Origin: Brassica napus
Lineage: Eukaryota; Streptophyta; Magnoliopsida; Brassicales; Brassicaceae
Direction of reading: 5' to 3'
NCBI RefSeq assembly: GCF_020379485.1
Contig: NC_063447.1
Location: 55,975,452-56,039,451, forward strand
Length of the DNA: 64,000 nt
Part shown: positions 9,222-22,174 of the stretch, one piece after another
Numbering within the stretch: position 1 is the first letter of the stretch
Layout of the letters: each line of letters starts with the position of its first letter
The notes under the pieces: model-generated
Databases searched by the model: none
Told to the model about the DNA's origin: nothing
The model's input: the letters and a program-made list of their open reading frames with translations, nothing else
Position numbers and translations under genes: made by a program

Positions 9222-12200
9222 ATGGCGGATTCTAGCTCTTCTCTCCCTTCTCTTTTCGAAAAGATCTCATACAGAAGATATTTTCTGAGAGCTGTGGATC
9301 TCATGATGCTCGGGCTTCTCTTATCTCTTCTCTTGTACCGGATTCTACATATGAGCGAAAACGATAACGTTTGGGTCGTAGCTTTCCTGTGTGAATCTTT
9401 TTTCACTGTCATATGGCTGCTTGTTACTTGCATAAAATGGACCCCTGCCGAGTATAAACCATATCCAGATCGACTTGATGAAAGGTATCATGGAATATAT
9501 ATGCACACATAGCATATATGCTTATTCATTTTTGTATAAAGATCTAGGCTTCTGGTAGCTGCTACCATATTCTAATTAATTCTATTTTTATATTATGCAG
9601 TAATCATTTTGAATTTTTCTTTATGAACTAACTAGTACTGTTTCAGGGTTCATGACCTTCCATCGGTAGATATGTTTGTAACCACGGCGGATCCAGTTCG
9701 GGAGCCGCCGATTCTTGTTGTAAACACCGTGCTTTCGGTGCTAGCTGTGAATTATCCGGCGAATAAACTAGCATGTTATGTTTCAGATGATGGATGCTCA
9801 CCTCTCACTTACTTCTCTCTCAAGGAAGCTTCTAACTTCGCCAAGATTTGGGTTCCTTTCTGCAAGAAATACAACGTTAAAGTTAGAGCTCCTTTTAGAT
9901 ATTTCTTGAACTCTCTGGACGCAACAGAGGATTCAGAATTCAGCAGGGCCTGGAAAATGACGAAGGTAAAGTATTTGATTGCCTTTTAGGCGTTTGAGTT
10001 TGTTTCTACGTACGTTCACAACAAATTAGTTATATCATGTTTACTTTAAAGTAAAAGACAAGACCTTCCCATTTTTTAATCAAACATTCAAAACTGCAAG
10101 CAGATGGAAAAGATAACTAAAATAAATATATATTGAATTTGCGCTTATAAATTCCTTAAATGTTGTTAAAAATAAGGCATCAATCTTTATAGAGAACAGA
10201 AGAAAAAGAAAAATTAATTAGCTAACAAGAGAAACATATAATGTTGCAAAAAAACCCAGAGAAACGCGTTTTCCATTTGAGAAATTGCTCTTAGCTTTCG
10301 TGTTATTAATAAACTAACAATTCTGATGTTCTTTTCCTTTCTAATTTATGTAATGATATGATATTCAAGAGGGAGTATGAGAAGTTAAGCCGGAAAGTGG
10401 AAGATGCCACCAGAGATTGGGACGCTGACGATGATTTTGAAGCTTTCTCAAACACAAAACCAAATGATCATTCAACTATAGTTAAGGTATTTCAACAATT
10501 TACCAAAGTAGAAAGAAAAAAGAAATCTCATACCATTATATTACAAAAGACTTAGTAATAACAAATATTAGCTACCGTCACATATATAAAATCTGAAGGT
10601 GGTATGGGAGAACAAAGAAGGTGTGGGAGATGAGAATGAGGTCCCTCATTTTGTCTACGTTTCAAGAGAGAAAAGGCCAAACTATTTACATCATTACAAA
10701 GCTGGAGCCATGAACTTTTTGGTAAGTGATTTTCTCACATATCTCTCCTTTTTCATTTAGTGAACTTTCTGGTACCTAATTGTGTTAGTCCCGTGCCACC
10801 ATTACAATATTGGCTGAGATATGAGATCAACCATTTGACGATCTATAATTTTAATTTTGCTATTACATGCTTGCAAAATAAATTATGAGCTGTGATATAT
10901 ATACAAATATACTATTTTAAGGGAAGGTAAAGAAAGAAAATATGAAAGGTCACATGATTGAGTAGTACTTCGGGACTATTAGAGCATCTCCAACACATAA
11001 CACTATTTTAGTGTCAAAACCACACTATTTTAGTGTAGTTTCAACACTAAAAACAAATTCATCTCCAACCACAACACTAAATTTCACACTAAAAGTTATT
11101 TTATAATACTATAATGTATTTAACTTTTTAATTTGTCATTTTTAATAATATATTTTACTTATAAAATAAGTAAATAGTGTTTTAGTGAAGTGAATAGTGT
11201 TTTAGAGTGGTGAATAGTGTTACATCAAATTTAGTATAAAATTATAGTGTTACACTAAATAGTGTGATTTTTAATGTTGAGTTGGAGAAGGTTTTGGTGT
11301 AAAATTCACACTAAAATGGTGTTTTGGAGTTGAGTTGGAGATAAAAAAAAATCGTATCCAGAACATCCTAGTCAGTAGTCACAAAAAAGAAAGAGAACGA
11401 AATGATCTTCTTCCCTGTTGCAATGTATCGCTTGATTGAGATAAATTGGCCCAACTCTATAATAATGTTCCATGTGATATTCTAACAATCATTGCTGACA
11501 TTCAATTTATTGGAGGTGACATTTTAAAATGATTGTTGAAGTGAAAAGGTAACCATTTATTACGTTCAATTATTAATCATGTAATAACCAAATTAATAGT
11601 CATGGTGACCGTGCCTTTGAAATTTATATTTAAACATCATATCGTATATGACATGCCATACAAACTACATTAGATCAATAAAATTTAAACAGAAGTCTAT
11701 ATAGTTTAATTTTTTTGAAGCACCAGTTTGCAACTATTAATGATTGTAGGTCTTAATTAGTCTTCTTTGCTTGTTATAATAATAAAATGTGATGATCATA
11801 ACTCATCAGATTAATTTGAACAGGTCCGAGTGTCAGGGTTGATGACAAACGCACCATACATGTTAAACGTAGACTGTGACATGTTTGTGAATGAAGCAGA
11901 TGTGGTGCGACAAGCAATGTGTATATTTTTGCAAAAACTAAAGAATTCAATAAATCATTGTGCTTTTGTTCAATACCCTCAAGATTTCTATGATTCTAAC
12001 TGCGAGGAATTCGTCGTCTTACAATCAGTGCGGTTTCTCATCCTTACTTTTATTTGTTTATTTATAGTATCCATATACAAAATTTATTAATCTTTTCAAT
12101 CAATACTTAATCTTTGGTTTCTACTATTTTTTGTTTGTTTTGTTGTGGAAATTAGTATTTGGGAAGAGGATTTGCGGGAATCCAAGGAGTAATGTACTCA

Positions 12201-12763
12201 GGGTCGGGATGTTTCCACACTAGAAGAGTTATGTACGATCTCTCAGTAGACGATTTAGAAGAAGACGGAAGTCTTTCTTCTGTTACTGCAAGTAAGTACT
12301 ATTGGCAAAAACCATAAGAGATAGTTGGTATATTGCATTATCATATATTTCGTTAAAACATAATTAAAACAAAGTTTCATGCATATATCACCAATATTTT
12401 GATATTTTTATTCTAATCATACAATATTTACGCAATACTTTTGTTGTTCTACTAGTCTATTATAAATTTATATTCATCCACTTATTCATTTATCAAATCA
12501 ATCATTTACGGCTCATGTTTTTTTATCAAGGGAAATTTTTGGATGATGAAAGTTTGGCGGCAAAGTTGGGGAGTTCTAAGGAGATTAGGAAATCGGTGGC
12601 CAATGCATTGCAAAGAAAATCAAATTCTCAAAATATTCTTACGAACTTTCTTGACGAGGCCAGAGAAGTGGGGCATTGTCAATACGAGTCCCAAACGAGT
12701 TGGGGCAAAACCGTAATACTCTTCTCACTTCAATCAAAATAGTCTATAAAATAAAACAACAAA

Positions 12764-12796
<33 letters not shown>

Positions 12797-15700
12797 CATG
12801 TAGATCGGTTGGTTATACGATTCAACAGCGGAAGATGTAAACACGAGTATAGGTATCCATTCGAGAGGATGGACTAGTGCATATATATATCTGGATCAAC
12901 CCGCATTTCTAGGATGTACGCCACCAGGAGGACCAGAGGCGATGGTTCAGCAACGGCGATGGGGGACGGGCATGCTCGAAATCCTTTTCAACAAACATAG
13001 CCCCTTGATCGGTATCTTTAGCCAGAAATTGAGATTTCGGCAACGATTGGCTTATATTCACGTCTTCACTTGGGGTTTAAGGTCAATCCCTGAGCTCGTT
13101 TATTGTCTCTTGCCTTCGTACTGTCTACTCCACAACTCGGCCTTGTTCCCAAAGGTGACTTTCTCTCTCTCACTTTAATATAAACTAGATCTCTTGACCC
13201 GTGCGACTGCACGGATGCATGTTTTATAGTACATACAAACTTTAAAAAGCGAAAAATTTAACGATTACATCTTAACTACTTTTGTTTATTGGTTAAACTA
13301 TGTATTTCATCATTGTGTCATGTAACAGAAACGTCCGTAAAATGTTATGAGCCATAAATATTGTAGTAAGAATTTTAAGGGGAACGGTAAAATCGATAAC
13401 ATTTCAAATTATTTGATCAGTTGAATAATCAATATAACAATGACCGGTTTGATAGTACATAAAAAATTAAGGTCTGTATGTTAGGTAATTATGTCTCTAG
13501 TATTGTATATCTGGTTTTTTTTTGAAACAACTATATTTGGTTTATACATAACTCTAGTGAATTTATATGTTTTGGGTTTGTATGAAATAGTATTCTTATG
13601 ATCAGTTATGGTTTTAGGTGTGTATTACTTGGTTTGATCTCTAATCTCACGTTTACATTTTATATGTATGTCATATTTCTTGTTTGGTTAGCATTGGACC
13701 AGCACAAAAACATGTCTAAACATATCTCCTATATATATTAATTGAGAATCATTAAAAAAATTATAACCTTAAATTTGTATTAATTAAAAAATAGTTTTGT
13801 TTAGGTGTCATTTAATTAGGCTATCAATTTGGCTTACGTGACATCATTAGAATCAATTGAATAATTAGTAAGTCCAAAATCCAATTGCTAGGAAAACTTA
13901 TATTAACCCAAACATAAATGTATATAATAAATTTAATATTCTCTCATTAACTTCAATACAAATAAAATTGTTTGCGACATATAATTATGGTCGCCCAAGA
14001 AACATACGGTTTGCCCCAAAAGTATGCTTATATAATATTATCTTTTATGATTCACAACAACTTTTTTCATTTTCGATTTAATACAGTGCAAACAATTTTA
14101 TTGTAATCATTTGTTGTCGTTTTCATAACGAACGCATTCCCACATATGATTCTTCCCACTGATTTTTTTTATGATGAGTTATTTTTACAATGAGTAAGGT
14201 TCTTCAAGTTTTTCACCATTATATATACCAAGTTGTCTCAAATAATTTCAGAGTAATGTTTTGTTCAAATTCAACACATACCAACGGATGTTATAGGTTC
14301 TTCAACGGTCAAACTTATTTTCACGATATCAGAGACGATATGATGTGTTACAGGTTTTAGATTTCAGAGACAATGTGGTATAAGTTCTATAGAGGTCAAT
14401 TTTTTTCTCTAAGCAAATCATAGAACGACTTAGAAGTGAGTGTGTTTTATTCAATAGTAACTTTTCTAATTTATTTATTAAACCAAGTAGTAAACAATGA
14501 AAATTGTATAATATGGAAGGAGTGGATCATTGATTGTTATATATCCGAGTATAGAACAATGAAATATATTTCAAAACAATACCAGTGGACTCTATAATTA
14601 ATATACGGTTTATACACTGTTGATTTTGGTTATGTGGCATTGAAATTTCAATTTAACCGAACCATAAATCAATCAAATAATTTCAAAATATTAATTTTAT
14701 AACGAAAAACAAATCTTCGTTAACCGTGTTACCTACTTTTAGAATTAGTGTGATTTAGGTAGGTATATATATTATATATATTATGTTTTTATCTATTAAA
14801 GAAAAAAATAAATATATAAAGCTTAATCAAATAACTATTATATACATCGAATATATTTGCTTGACACACATTTCTGTATGACCTATATATGGGAATTTAT
14901 ATTAGGCTGTGCGACTGTTAAAGCTATTATACCTTCACCTTAACCTTGACCTAACTAATAATCTTATATAAATTATTGGTTGTACTCCAACGATATCATC
15001 ATCATTCGATGTAATCATATGTCTATCCGCGACAACATTTTGATGTATAATAATTTACATAAAACTATACTACTATAGTTTGATTTGGTAACATTGTAAA
15101 AACCAAATAGATATTATTTCTAGAAACCGTGGTGTATAGATATGGTTTCATTATATACATCGATCAAACCATATAAACCGAATAAACTGATTAATTAAAA
15201 TATAGTAGTATAGTTTTATGTAAATGACATAATATAGTTATATACATGTAGTTTATTTTATTTATATGATCTTGAAATTTAAGACGTTAATTTGAATAAT
15301 TACATTTTTCTTAAATTTAGTATATTACTAATCATTTTTCTTTTCTTCTTATGAATCTATAATAACTATAAATTATTTAACAATCATTTTTAATAGTTAA
15401 ATATAATAGAAAAACATTCTATTTAAAATTATAGTAGTATTTAATAAAATTGATTTTTATAATACAAAATTAAATTGACAAAATGTAATAAAAGATAAAT
15501 ATAGTTTTTTGGCATAAACCAAAAGCCGACAGTATATAAACCGAACCAAACCAAAATAAATATGATTTTAATATGGTATCTAATTTTTATAAACCAATAT
15601 ATCGAAAAACCAAACAATGCCAGACTAAAATTGAATAAACCAAAAACTGACAGTATATAAATTGAACCACACCAAAAAAAAAATATGATTTTAATATGGT

Positions 15701-16766
15701 ATCTAATTTTTATAAACAAAAATATCAAAAAACTGAGTCGAGACCAGACCAAAATCTGGATTAAACAACCGTATTTTGAATATATGATTTTATGCATGTT
15801 TCAACCCACGCTTTGCGTGGGTCTTATCCTAGTTACAAAATTACATGTCTATTCGTGTATGTTTGTTTTTTATATAGACCCATTCGTATAGTATATGTAG
15901 ATTTAGGAAGTTAATTATAAAATATTAAATTAATACATTGCTATCAATGTTGCGAAACAATTTTTTATTTTTTCTTTACTATTATTCATGTTTCCAAACA
16001 TATCTAAATGGTACTTCTACTTTAATAAGATAGATTTCACCCGTTTGTTGTTTAAAGTTTTTGCAGACAAATTTTTTTTTTTAATTCTTATTTGAAATGG
16101 CATTTAATATGAAACTATGGAAGTATCATAATATCGTTATAAATATGGTTATATTTATATCATAAATAATTAGAAATACCTTGTTCTTCGTGGCTTTAGG
16201 GACTTTGTTCAGGCATAACTGTCACACTTGTGGGGATGCATTGCCTTTACACTCTATGGGAATTTGTGAGCCTTGGTTTTTCGGTACATTCATGGTATGC
16301 CTCCCAGTCATTTTGGAGGATAAAAGCTACTTGTATTTGGTTATTTAGTGTCACTGATATCATATTAAAGCTTCTTGGAGTTTCGAAAACCGTGTTCATA
16401 GTTACAAAAAAGACTTTCACCGCGACAAGATCAGGGACTGGGGATGGACCATCTTGTAGTGCGGACCCAAATGCTGGTAAATTTGAATTTGACGACTCAG
16501 TTTATTTTTTGCCTGGCACGTTCATTGTGTTGGTCAATCTAGCCGCTATAGCCGGGTTTTCAGTGGGTCTACAACCAGTAAGTCATATCTACGGAGGAGG
16601 TGGTTCGACTTTTGTAGAGGCTTGTGCATGCATTTTGGTGGTTATGTTGTTTCTTCCATTTCTAAAGGGTTTATTTGAGAAGGGAAAATACGGTATCCCA
16701 TTGTCTACGCTCTCTAAAGCTGCCTTTTTAGCAGTGTTATTTGTTGCTTTTTCTGTAGGAAAGTAG
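9222..16766 (+). CDS. CSLB: Cellulose synthase-like protein B, nine exons, apparently intact
   Basis: Exons: 9222-9484, 9647-9965, 10370-10486, 10599-10721, 11824-12027, 12156-12291, 12531-12712, 12804-13154, 16200-16766. All junctions are GT-AG and phases match, giving 753 residues, the usual CSLB length. It is a family GT2 processive-type glycosyltransferase, expected in Golgi or endomembranes; the CSLB product is not firmly established. Two N-terminal membrane segments ([17 protein letters not shown] and [15 protein letters not shown]) precede the cytosolic catalytic domain. The four canonical motifs are present: SDDG in exon 2, DCD in exon 5, AED in exon 8 (TED position) and QQRRW in exon 8. 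C-terminal membrane segments follow in exon 9. Intron 4 holds a MITE and intron 8 a 2.6-kb Helitron-like insertion. It is tandemly paired with the dead copy at 19.3 kb. Confidence 0.93.
10982..11344. mobile_element. PIF/Harbinger-type MITE in CSLB intron 4
   Basis: It begins GAGCATCTCCAAC after a TTA and ends ...GTTGGAGATA, the inverse of the start with an eroded terminus. The body has many short repeats of ACACTA and TAGTGT that can fold back. The length of about 360 bp and lack of coding capacity fit a MITE. It resembles the element at 16792 in its ends. Confidence 0.6.
12770..12796. repeat. (TA)n microsatellite beside a splice acceptor
   Basis: A TA dinucleotide run of about 27 bp that ends six bases before the TAG acceptor of CSLB exon 8. 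Confidence 0.85.
13190..15832. mobile_element. Helitron-like non-autonomous element in CSLB intron 8
   Basis: The 5' end is TCTCTTGACCCGTGCG following an A. The 3' end is a GC-rich hairpin CCCACGC-TTT-GCGTGGG (15805-15821), a short spacer and CTAG, followed by a host T. This is the classic Helitron arrangement (A|TC...hairpin...CTRR|T, no target duplication). No Rep-helicase is visible, so it is non-autonomous. It makes intron 8 about 3.0 kb long, while the exons on both sides stay in frame. Confidence 0.7.
15512..15740. repeat. Tandem ~125-bp duplication within the Helitron-like element
   Basis: Two adjacent copies share GACAGTATATAAA, then a TTGAACCA/CGAACCAAACC block, then ATATGATTTTAATATGGTAT and CTAATTTTTATAAAC, with minor differences. 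The overlapping open frames here come from this AT-rich repeat. Confidence 0.75.
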
Positions 16767-16791
16767 TTTATATAGCGATGTGGGCTTGTTA

Positions 16792-17867
16792 GATCATCTC
16801 CAAACGAAACTCTATAACTTCAAATATGAAGTTTTTTGCTTTCCAAAAAGGAACTTCAAAACTTCAAATTAGTAGTGAAACTCTATATTTGAAGTTTCAC
16901 TACTGAAAACTTCAAATTTGAAGTTTCATATTTTTATTTGCATTTTGGTCCCTACAATTACACATCACATTTATGATTCATAAATATTTTCTTGTTGATT
17001 GTTTAATCCTTATAAAAATTATATCTCATAAATATTTTAAGTTTTGTGTACAAAATTTAAGTTTACACATAAAATTAAGTAAAACTTTAAAATAAAATTT
17101 AAAATATTTAAAACTAGATTTAGATAACAAAAGTATACAAAATAAACTTAACAAAAAAAGCTTTAAAAAAATTACATGAAGACATTACTATTACACAACG
17201 TTAAATATTACAATGACACTAATAGTCAGGTAAGTTTAATCTGGAACCTTCAAAATTTCAAAATATTGTCCAATTTTTTTTTGTGTAACTGAAGATAGTT
17301 GTTGTTGTTGTTGATGATGTCTTTTCGTACAGTTCTTTCTTGTTCATATTAAATATATTCACGAGTATTAATATCATCGATAAAAGTTTATCTTTTAGCA
17401 ATATTTTATGTTTCTCTTTTACTTTCTTGTTCTAATCTAATGTATTTAAAAGTATTAATATCGTTGATTTCAACTATTTTTATCTTTAATCTACAAATTA
17501 AAAAGAGGAGAGCCATTTTTACTTTGAAATGCACTAGTATATCATATATGCATTACGAAAATCACTTTATGGAATAATATGATATTTTGCTTGAAGTTTA
17601 ATATTAATTAAGTTATTTTGTTTAAAATTTTATATTTTAATATAATATTTTATTAATTAATATTCTTGTAATATGCTTATATATGTGCTAGTATTTTACA
17701 AAAATTTTGTGAATTCAAATTAGTTATGACTAATATAAGGACCATATTATAAAATACAAATAGTTTTGAAGTTGAGTTTGAAGTTTTGCTTTTGGAGAAG
17801 AACACCTTTAAACTTCATATATAGAATTTCGGAAACTTCAAAATAGAGTTCCTTTTTGGAGATGCTC
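16792..17867. mobile_element. PIF/Harbinger-like terminal-inverted-repeat element
   Basis: It is flanked by TTA (16789-16791 and 17868-17870). The ends GATCATCTCCAAACG... and ...TTTTTGGAGATGCTC are inverted and continue into related ACTCTAT...ACTTCAAA blocks. Multiple AACTTCAAATTTGAAG-type inverted motifs lie near the left end. Length is 1,076 bp, very AT-rich and noncoding. It begins only 25 bp after the CSLB stop codon, so it may contribute the 3' UTR. Confidence 0.65.
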
Positions 17868-17970
17868 TTACGAAACAAAACTAAGGTTATCATTACATTG
17901 TCCCAATGAAGAATTAATGATACTTTTATGCACTTAGTTTTTATTATTATATAGTCATATAAAATAAGAG

Positions 17971-18641
17971 TTATTCTTGGGTTCACCCCATTGGGTGAAC
18001 CTCTAGGTTCATCAGCCAATAGGATTTCATTATTTCAAATTCGATATCTTTTAAAAAAGGAAACAAAAAATTATCGAGTTATATTATGTTTTTAAAATAA
18101 AAAAAAAGTAAAAAAAATAGCAGCTACAGAAAAAAGAATTAATTTTTTTTTTTAACGTCGTCGACAAAACACTAAACCCTAAATCCTAATCCCTAAACCC
18201 TAAACCCTTAGGTAAATCTAAACCCTTGGGTAAACCCTAAACCATTGGGTAAACTCTAAACCCTTGGGTAAACCCTAAACCCTTGGATAAATCTTAAACT
18301 CTAAATAAAAACACTAAACCCTAAAACTCTAAACCCTAAATCCTAAACCCTTGAATGTTTTAGTGTTTAGTGATTTTGATTTAGAGTTTAAGATTTATCG
18401 TAGAGTTTAAGATTTATCCTAGAGTTTAGGGTTTATGATTTAGGGTTTAGGGATTAGGATTTAGGGTTTAATGTTTTGCTGACGACGTTAAAAATATTTT
18501 TTTTTTGTAATTACTATTATATTTTTTTTTTACCTTTTAATTTTAAAAAGATAATATAATTTGACAATATTTTGTTTCCTTTTTTAAAATATAGAATATG
18601 AAATAACACAATCCTATTGGTTGGTGAGAACCCAAGAATAA
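17971..18641. mobile_element. Foldback element with telomere-like arms
   Basis: The left end TTATTCTTGGGTTC is mirrored by GAACCCAAGAATAA at the right. The arms extend inward through CCAATAGGAT/ATCCTATTGG, TTTTAAAAAAGGAAAC/GTTTCC..., and AACGTCGTCG/CGACGTT. They meet in CCCTAAA-type repeats (about 18173-18350) facing TTTAGGG-type repeats (about 18355-18475). The flanks carry an imperfect direct repeat (AGTCATATAAAATAAGAG and GTCATAAAATAATAG). The whole is a ~670-bp imperfect palindrome without genes. Confidence 0.65.
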
Positions 18642-19260
18642 GTCATAAAATAATAGTTCCACCAACTTGAAGAGCAAGGTTCGTCACGTGAGCATGGAAC
18701 ATGCTGAGATGAATTTGAATCGATAGAACCACGTTAGTACTGGCGCATTTCAAGGACTTAGCGGTAAAACCTCGAAATTGATCAGTACACCCGTTTTCGT
18801 TACTTAATTAGTTTGCAGTGCTAACTATGTAAACATACATTACGTAACGCTAACATCTCCAAACCATCTACGCTTTCTTAGAAGTCAAACACCTCACGTG
18901 CTTATATTCTAATCAGTAGCACTTTCGCCTCGGACATGAAGATACATACATTAAAGTATCTGTCTACATATTATTATTATAATAATATAGATTCATGTTC
19001 CTTAATTTCATATTAATGATAGAATATTTACATAGGCAAAAACAAATCATATCACATAGCTTGATTTTGCATTATGTTAATATACAAATTTATTGCTTAA
19101 TTACGGTCCACGTATAAGATGTATATCACGTTGATGAATATAATACTTTGATAGGATACTAGATACTAGTAGAATTATATAGTAATAGTATATATAGACG
19201 TGACGCATTTAAACTATTCAGAACATATACAAAAAAAAAAACCTTAATAAAGCTTCTCCT
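18642..19260 (+). other. Upstream region of the second CSLB copy
   Basis: AT-rich noncoding DNA. No TATA box can be assigned with confidence, and nothing else is recognised. Confidence 0.3.
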
Positions 19261-19908
19261 ATGGCGGATTCAAGCTCTTCACGTCCTCCTCTTTGCGAAA
19301 GGATCTCACACAAAAGCTATTTTCTAAGAGCTGTGGATCTCACGATTCTCGGCCTTCTCTTTTCTCTTCTCTTGTACCGGATTCAACGTGTGAACGAAAA
19401 CGAAACCGTTTGGGTCGTGGCTTTACTCTGTGAATCTTGTTTCTTATTTATATGGCTACTTATTACGTGCATTAAATGGAGTCCTGCTGAATATAAACCT
19501 CATCTACATAGACTTGACAAAAGGTACCCTTTTCTGGTTAGTGATTTTGCTGGTCAAGTAAACAATAAAATTAAAAAATTAACATAATTTTATTTTTAAT
19601 ATATTTAAATTTTAAAACTTTTATTTATATACATGGTACATGAAAACACTTAGTTTTATGTATATTTCTAGCTAAATGGTACACCATGCTCTTTTCGGTT
19701 GTGAAGTTAATACTCCAAACTTTTTATGAATTTACCTCGTAATTATCATTTCATACTTCATGGCTTTCCATCGGTAGATATGTTCGTAACCACGGCGGAT
19801 CCGGTTCGGGAGCCGCCGATTCTTGTTGTGAACACCGTGCTTTCGCTGCTAGCTGTGAATTATCCGGCGAATAAACTAGCATGTTATGTTTCAGACGATG
19901 GATCGATC

Positions 19909-19924
19909 CACTACAAGAAAACAG
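19909..19924 (+). repeat. CACTA left terminal inverted repeat
   Basis: CACTACAAGAAAACAG. The first 13 bases are the widespread plant CACTA end. The host sequence just before reads GATGGATCGATC instead of the expected exon, so the junction carries a few filler bases. Confidence 0.9.
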
Positions 19925-19939
19925 GGGGATTCTGATGGC

Positions 19940-20375
19940 CGAAATCGTCGGAAATTCGTCGGAATAGACCGATTCCGACGAATTTCCGACGAACCCGTCC
20001 GTCGGTATCGTTTCGTCGGAAAAAAAAAATTCGTCGGAATTTCGTCAGAACTTCCGACGACTTTCTGACGAATACCGAGAAACGTCATTCTGACGAACTT
20101 CCGACGATATTACGATGCGGATACACGAGACCAGAGTTCATCGGAAAACTACGTACCGACGAAGAACGTTCGTCGGACAATTCCGACGTAGAGTGTTCCT
20201 CGGTTTATTCCGACGAACTTTGGGCGTCGGAAATTACCGACGGACAACGTTCGTCGGAATATACCGACGAACCAAGTTCGTCGGTATATTCCGACGGAAA
20301 TATGGTTTGTCGGTAAGTTCCGACGGATATATGTCCGTCGGTATATTCTGACGATTATTGTCCGTCGGTATATAC
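19940..20375. repeat. CACTA left subterminal repeat array
   Basis: Dozens of short motifs of the type TTCCGACGAA, TTCGTCGGAA and GTCGGTATATTCC in both orientations. These are the probable binding sites of the element's own TNPA-like protein. Apparent open frames here (Arg/Thr-rich) are produced by the repeats. Confidence 0.85.
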
Positions 20376-20582
20376 CCATTTTTTTTTACAAATTAATTTT
20401 GCATTTTTATATATTTTTTGATATTAATAAATTTAAAAAATCGGAAATTTAAAACTAATAATATTATAAAATTTAAATTCATAAAAACCGAAATAGGAAA
20501 AAAACATTCATAAAGTTTAAAATTCATACAAACCGAAATAGAAAAAAAAAACATTCCGAAAGTTTTAAAAAGCCGAAATAAA

Positions 20583-22092
20583 CTAAGATGAACTCGAAGA
20601 CATCAAACGATCTAGCTTCTGCATAATCTCGGTGTTGAACTTCTTCTGGGATGCCAACTCAGCAAGGATAGTGGCATTCTCAGAACGGATAGTGGCATTC
20701 TCCGAAAGGATAGTGGTGTTCTGCTCCTCCAATGCCCCAATCCGTTCATCTTTGTCATGTAGCTCCTCGAGAATCATGGGATCGGCATACGGAGCTTGCG
20801 AAGAAGATGCCGGATACGAAGAAGCACGACGGGCCAACCCAACTAAACGGCCTCCTTTCCTTTTAGGAACCGCCTACAAAAATATTTAAAGTAAGTAAAT
20901 AGGGACAAGTAAGTAATCGACATTATAAAAAAAATATATAATAAAAAAAATTACCTTTTCAACCATCTCATTTATTTGCAATAGAGACAGGTTGGTTGAA
21001 GCTCCCGTGGAGTCGCCGTCATCAGAGAGAGGCTGAGATTGAGAAACTATCTTAGCTTCCACCAAATCAACTACACCTTTGATCACGGGGTCCTGAATTT
21101 GACCCGTCGTCTTGTTAGTGTGAGCCACCTTAATGAGTTGGAGACGATCAACGGGATTACCGTCATTTGCTTCGATCTAAAAAAACCGCCATTATTAGCC
21201 AAGAAATATATAAAATATTTATTTAAAAAATATAAAGATAAATAATAATAAAAAACTTACAAGTTCATCCTCCTTAGTAGACATGGAGCAAGCGCCGAGG
21301 TTGTGCACATACATACCTTTTCCGCCACGATCGCTCTTCCGGTTCCTGGAGTTCCTAGAAGACGTCTCTGCAGTGTCTTCCTTCTCCCAATGAGCTATCA
21401 ACTGCTCCCACACCGTCCCGTTGATGAACCGTGGCTTCTTGTTCTTCTGCCAAACTGTCTTCCACGCGTATATCTGCTTTGTGTAAGAGTCCATGGCCTT
21501 TTCGTTGAATTTCTTACGGACTGTTTCCGTAAGATCGGAGTGCCAGTTGAACTCTTGCTACAAAACAAACACAATTTAATAAGTAAATATATGTAAAAAA
21601 ATGTAAAAACTTTAAAAAAATGAAGAGTTACTATACCGCAAACTGACGAAACCACAACTCTCGTTCGTCGGAAGGGATCACACTCCACTTTGGATATCCA
21701 AAACGGAGCATGGAGTACATCATCTGGTTGATGCTCCGGCTAATGCCATTTTTCGACTTGGTGAACCTTTAAAAAAAATACAAGTTAGCAAGTTAATTAA
21801 AGGAAAAAATATAACGGTACAAATAAAAAAAAATACTAACCAAGTGCTATGGCCTCGTCGTGGGTTGGGTTGGAGAAACGGGAGATGCTCTCGACCTGGT
21901 TGTTGAACCAATAGATGAACCGGCATGACCCCCGGATCCTGTTGAGCAGCAGCGTGAGGGGCAGCGTGAGGCGCAGAGGGAGCTGGAGCGGGAATATATG
22001 CGGGAACCGAGTCATGAGACGATACCGATGCACGGGAACCGCTCACCGAACTACGTCGAAGACGGTATGCGGGGCGGGCTTCATCCTCGGCC
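20583..22092 (-). CDS. CACTA TNPA-like protein (plant transposase, Transposase_24 type)
   Basis: Read on the minus strand, exons are approximately 22092-21840, 21768-21640, 21556-21262, 21178-20956 and 20877-20583. The encoded order is a Pro/Ala-rich segment (PAYIPAPAPSAP), a QLV-type QQPGREHLPFLQP block, FTKSKNGISRSINQMM, WSVIPSDERELWFRQFA, QEFNWHSDLTETVRKKF, KPRFINGTVWEQLIAHWE and a C-terminal coiled coil (EELHDKDERIGALEEQN...). This is the domain order of the En/Spm-associated Transposase_24 family, thought to bind subterminal repeats. The first exon is probably missing upstream of an acceptor at about 22093, beyond the tandem repeats. No stop was noticed inside the exons; their exact limits are estimated. 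Confidence 0.8.
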
Positions 22093-22174
22093 CTAAAAAA
22101 AAAATTAACCCATCAAACATATTTTCATTTATATATTTACAAAAGGTTTTATAAACGTTTTTAAAAAAACTATT

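Noticed and set aside
15441..15797. 118-codon minus-strand hydrophobic ORF
   Set aside because: It falls in the tandem AT-rich repeat of the Helitron-like element; the apparent duplicated membrane protein simply reflects the DNA duplication.
18173..18475. True telomere or chromosome end
   Set aside because: The CCCTAAA/TTTAGGG units are short, degenerate and arranged as an inverted repeat within an element flanked by ordinary genes.
20115..20379. Arg/Thr/Val-rich ORFs on both strands
   Set aside because: They are produced by the CACTA subterminal repeats, with no start context or domain.
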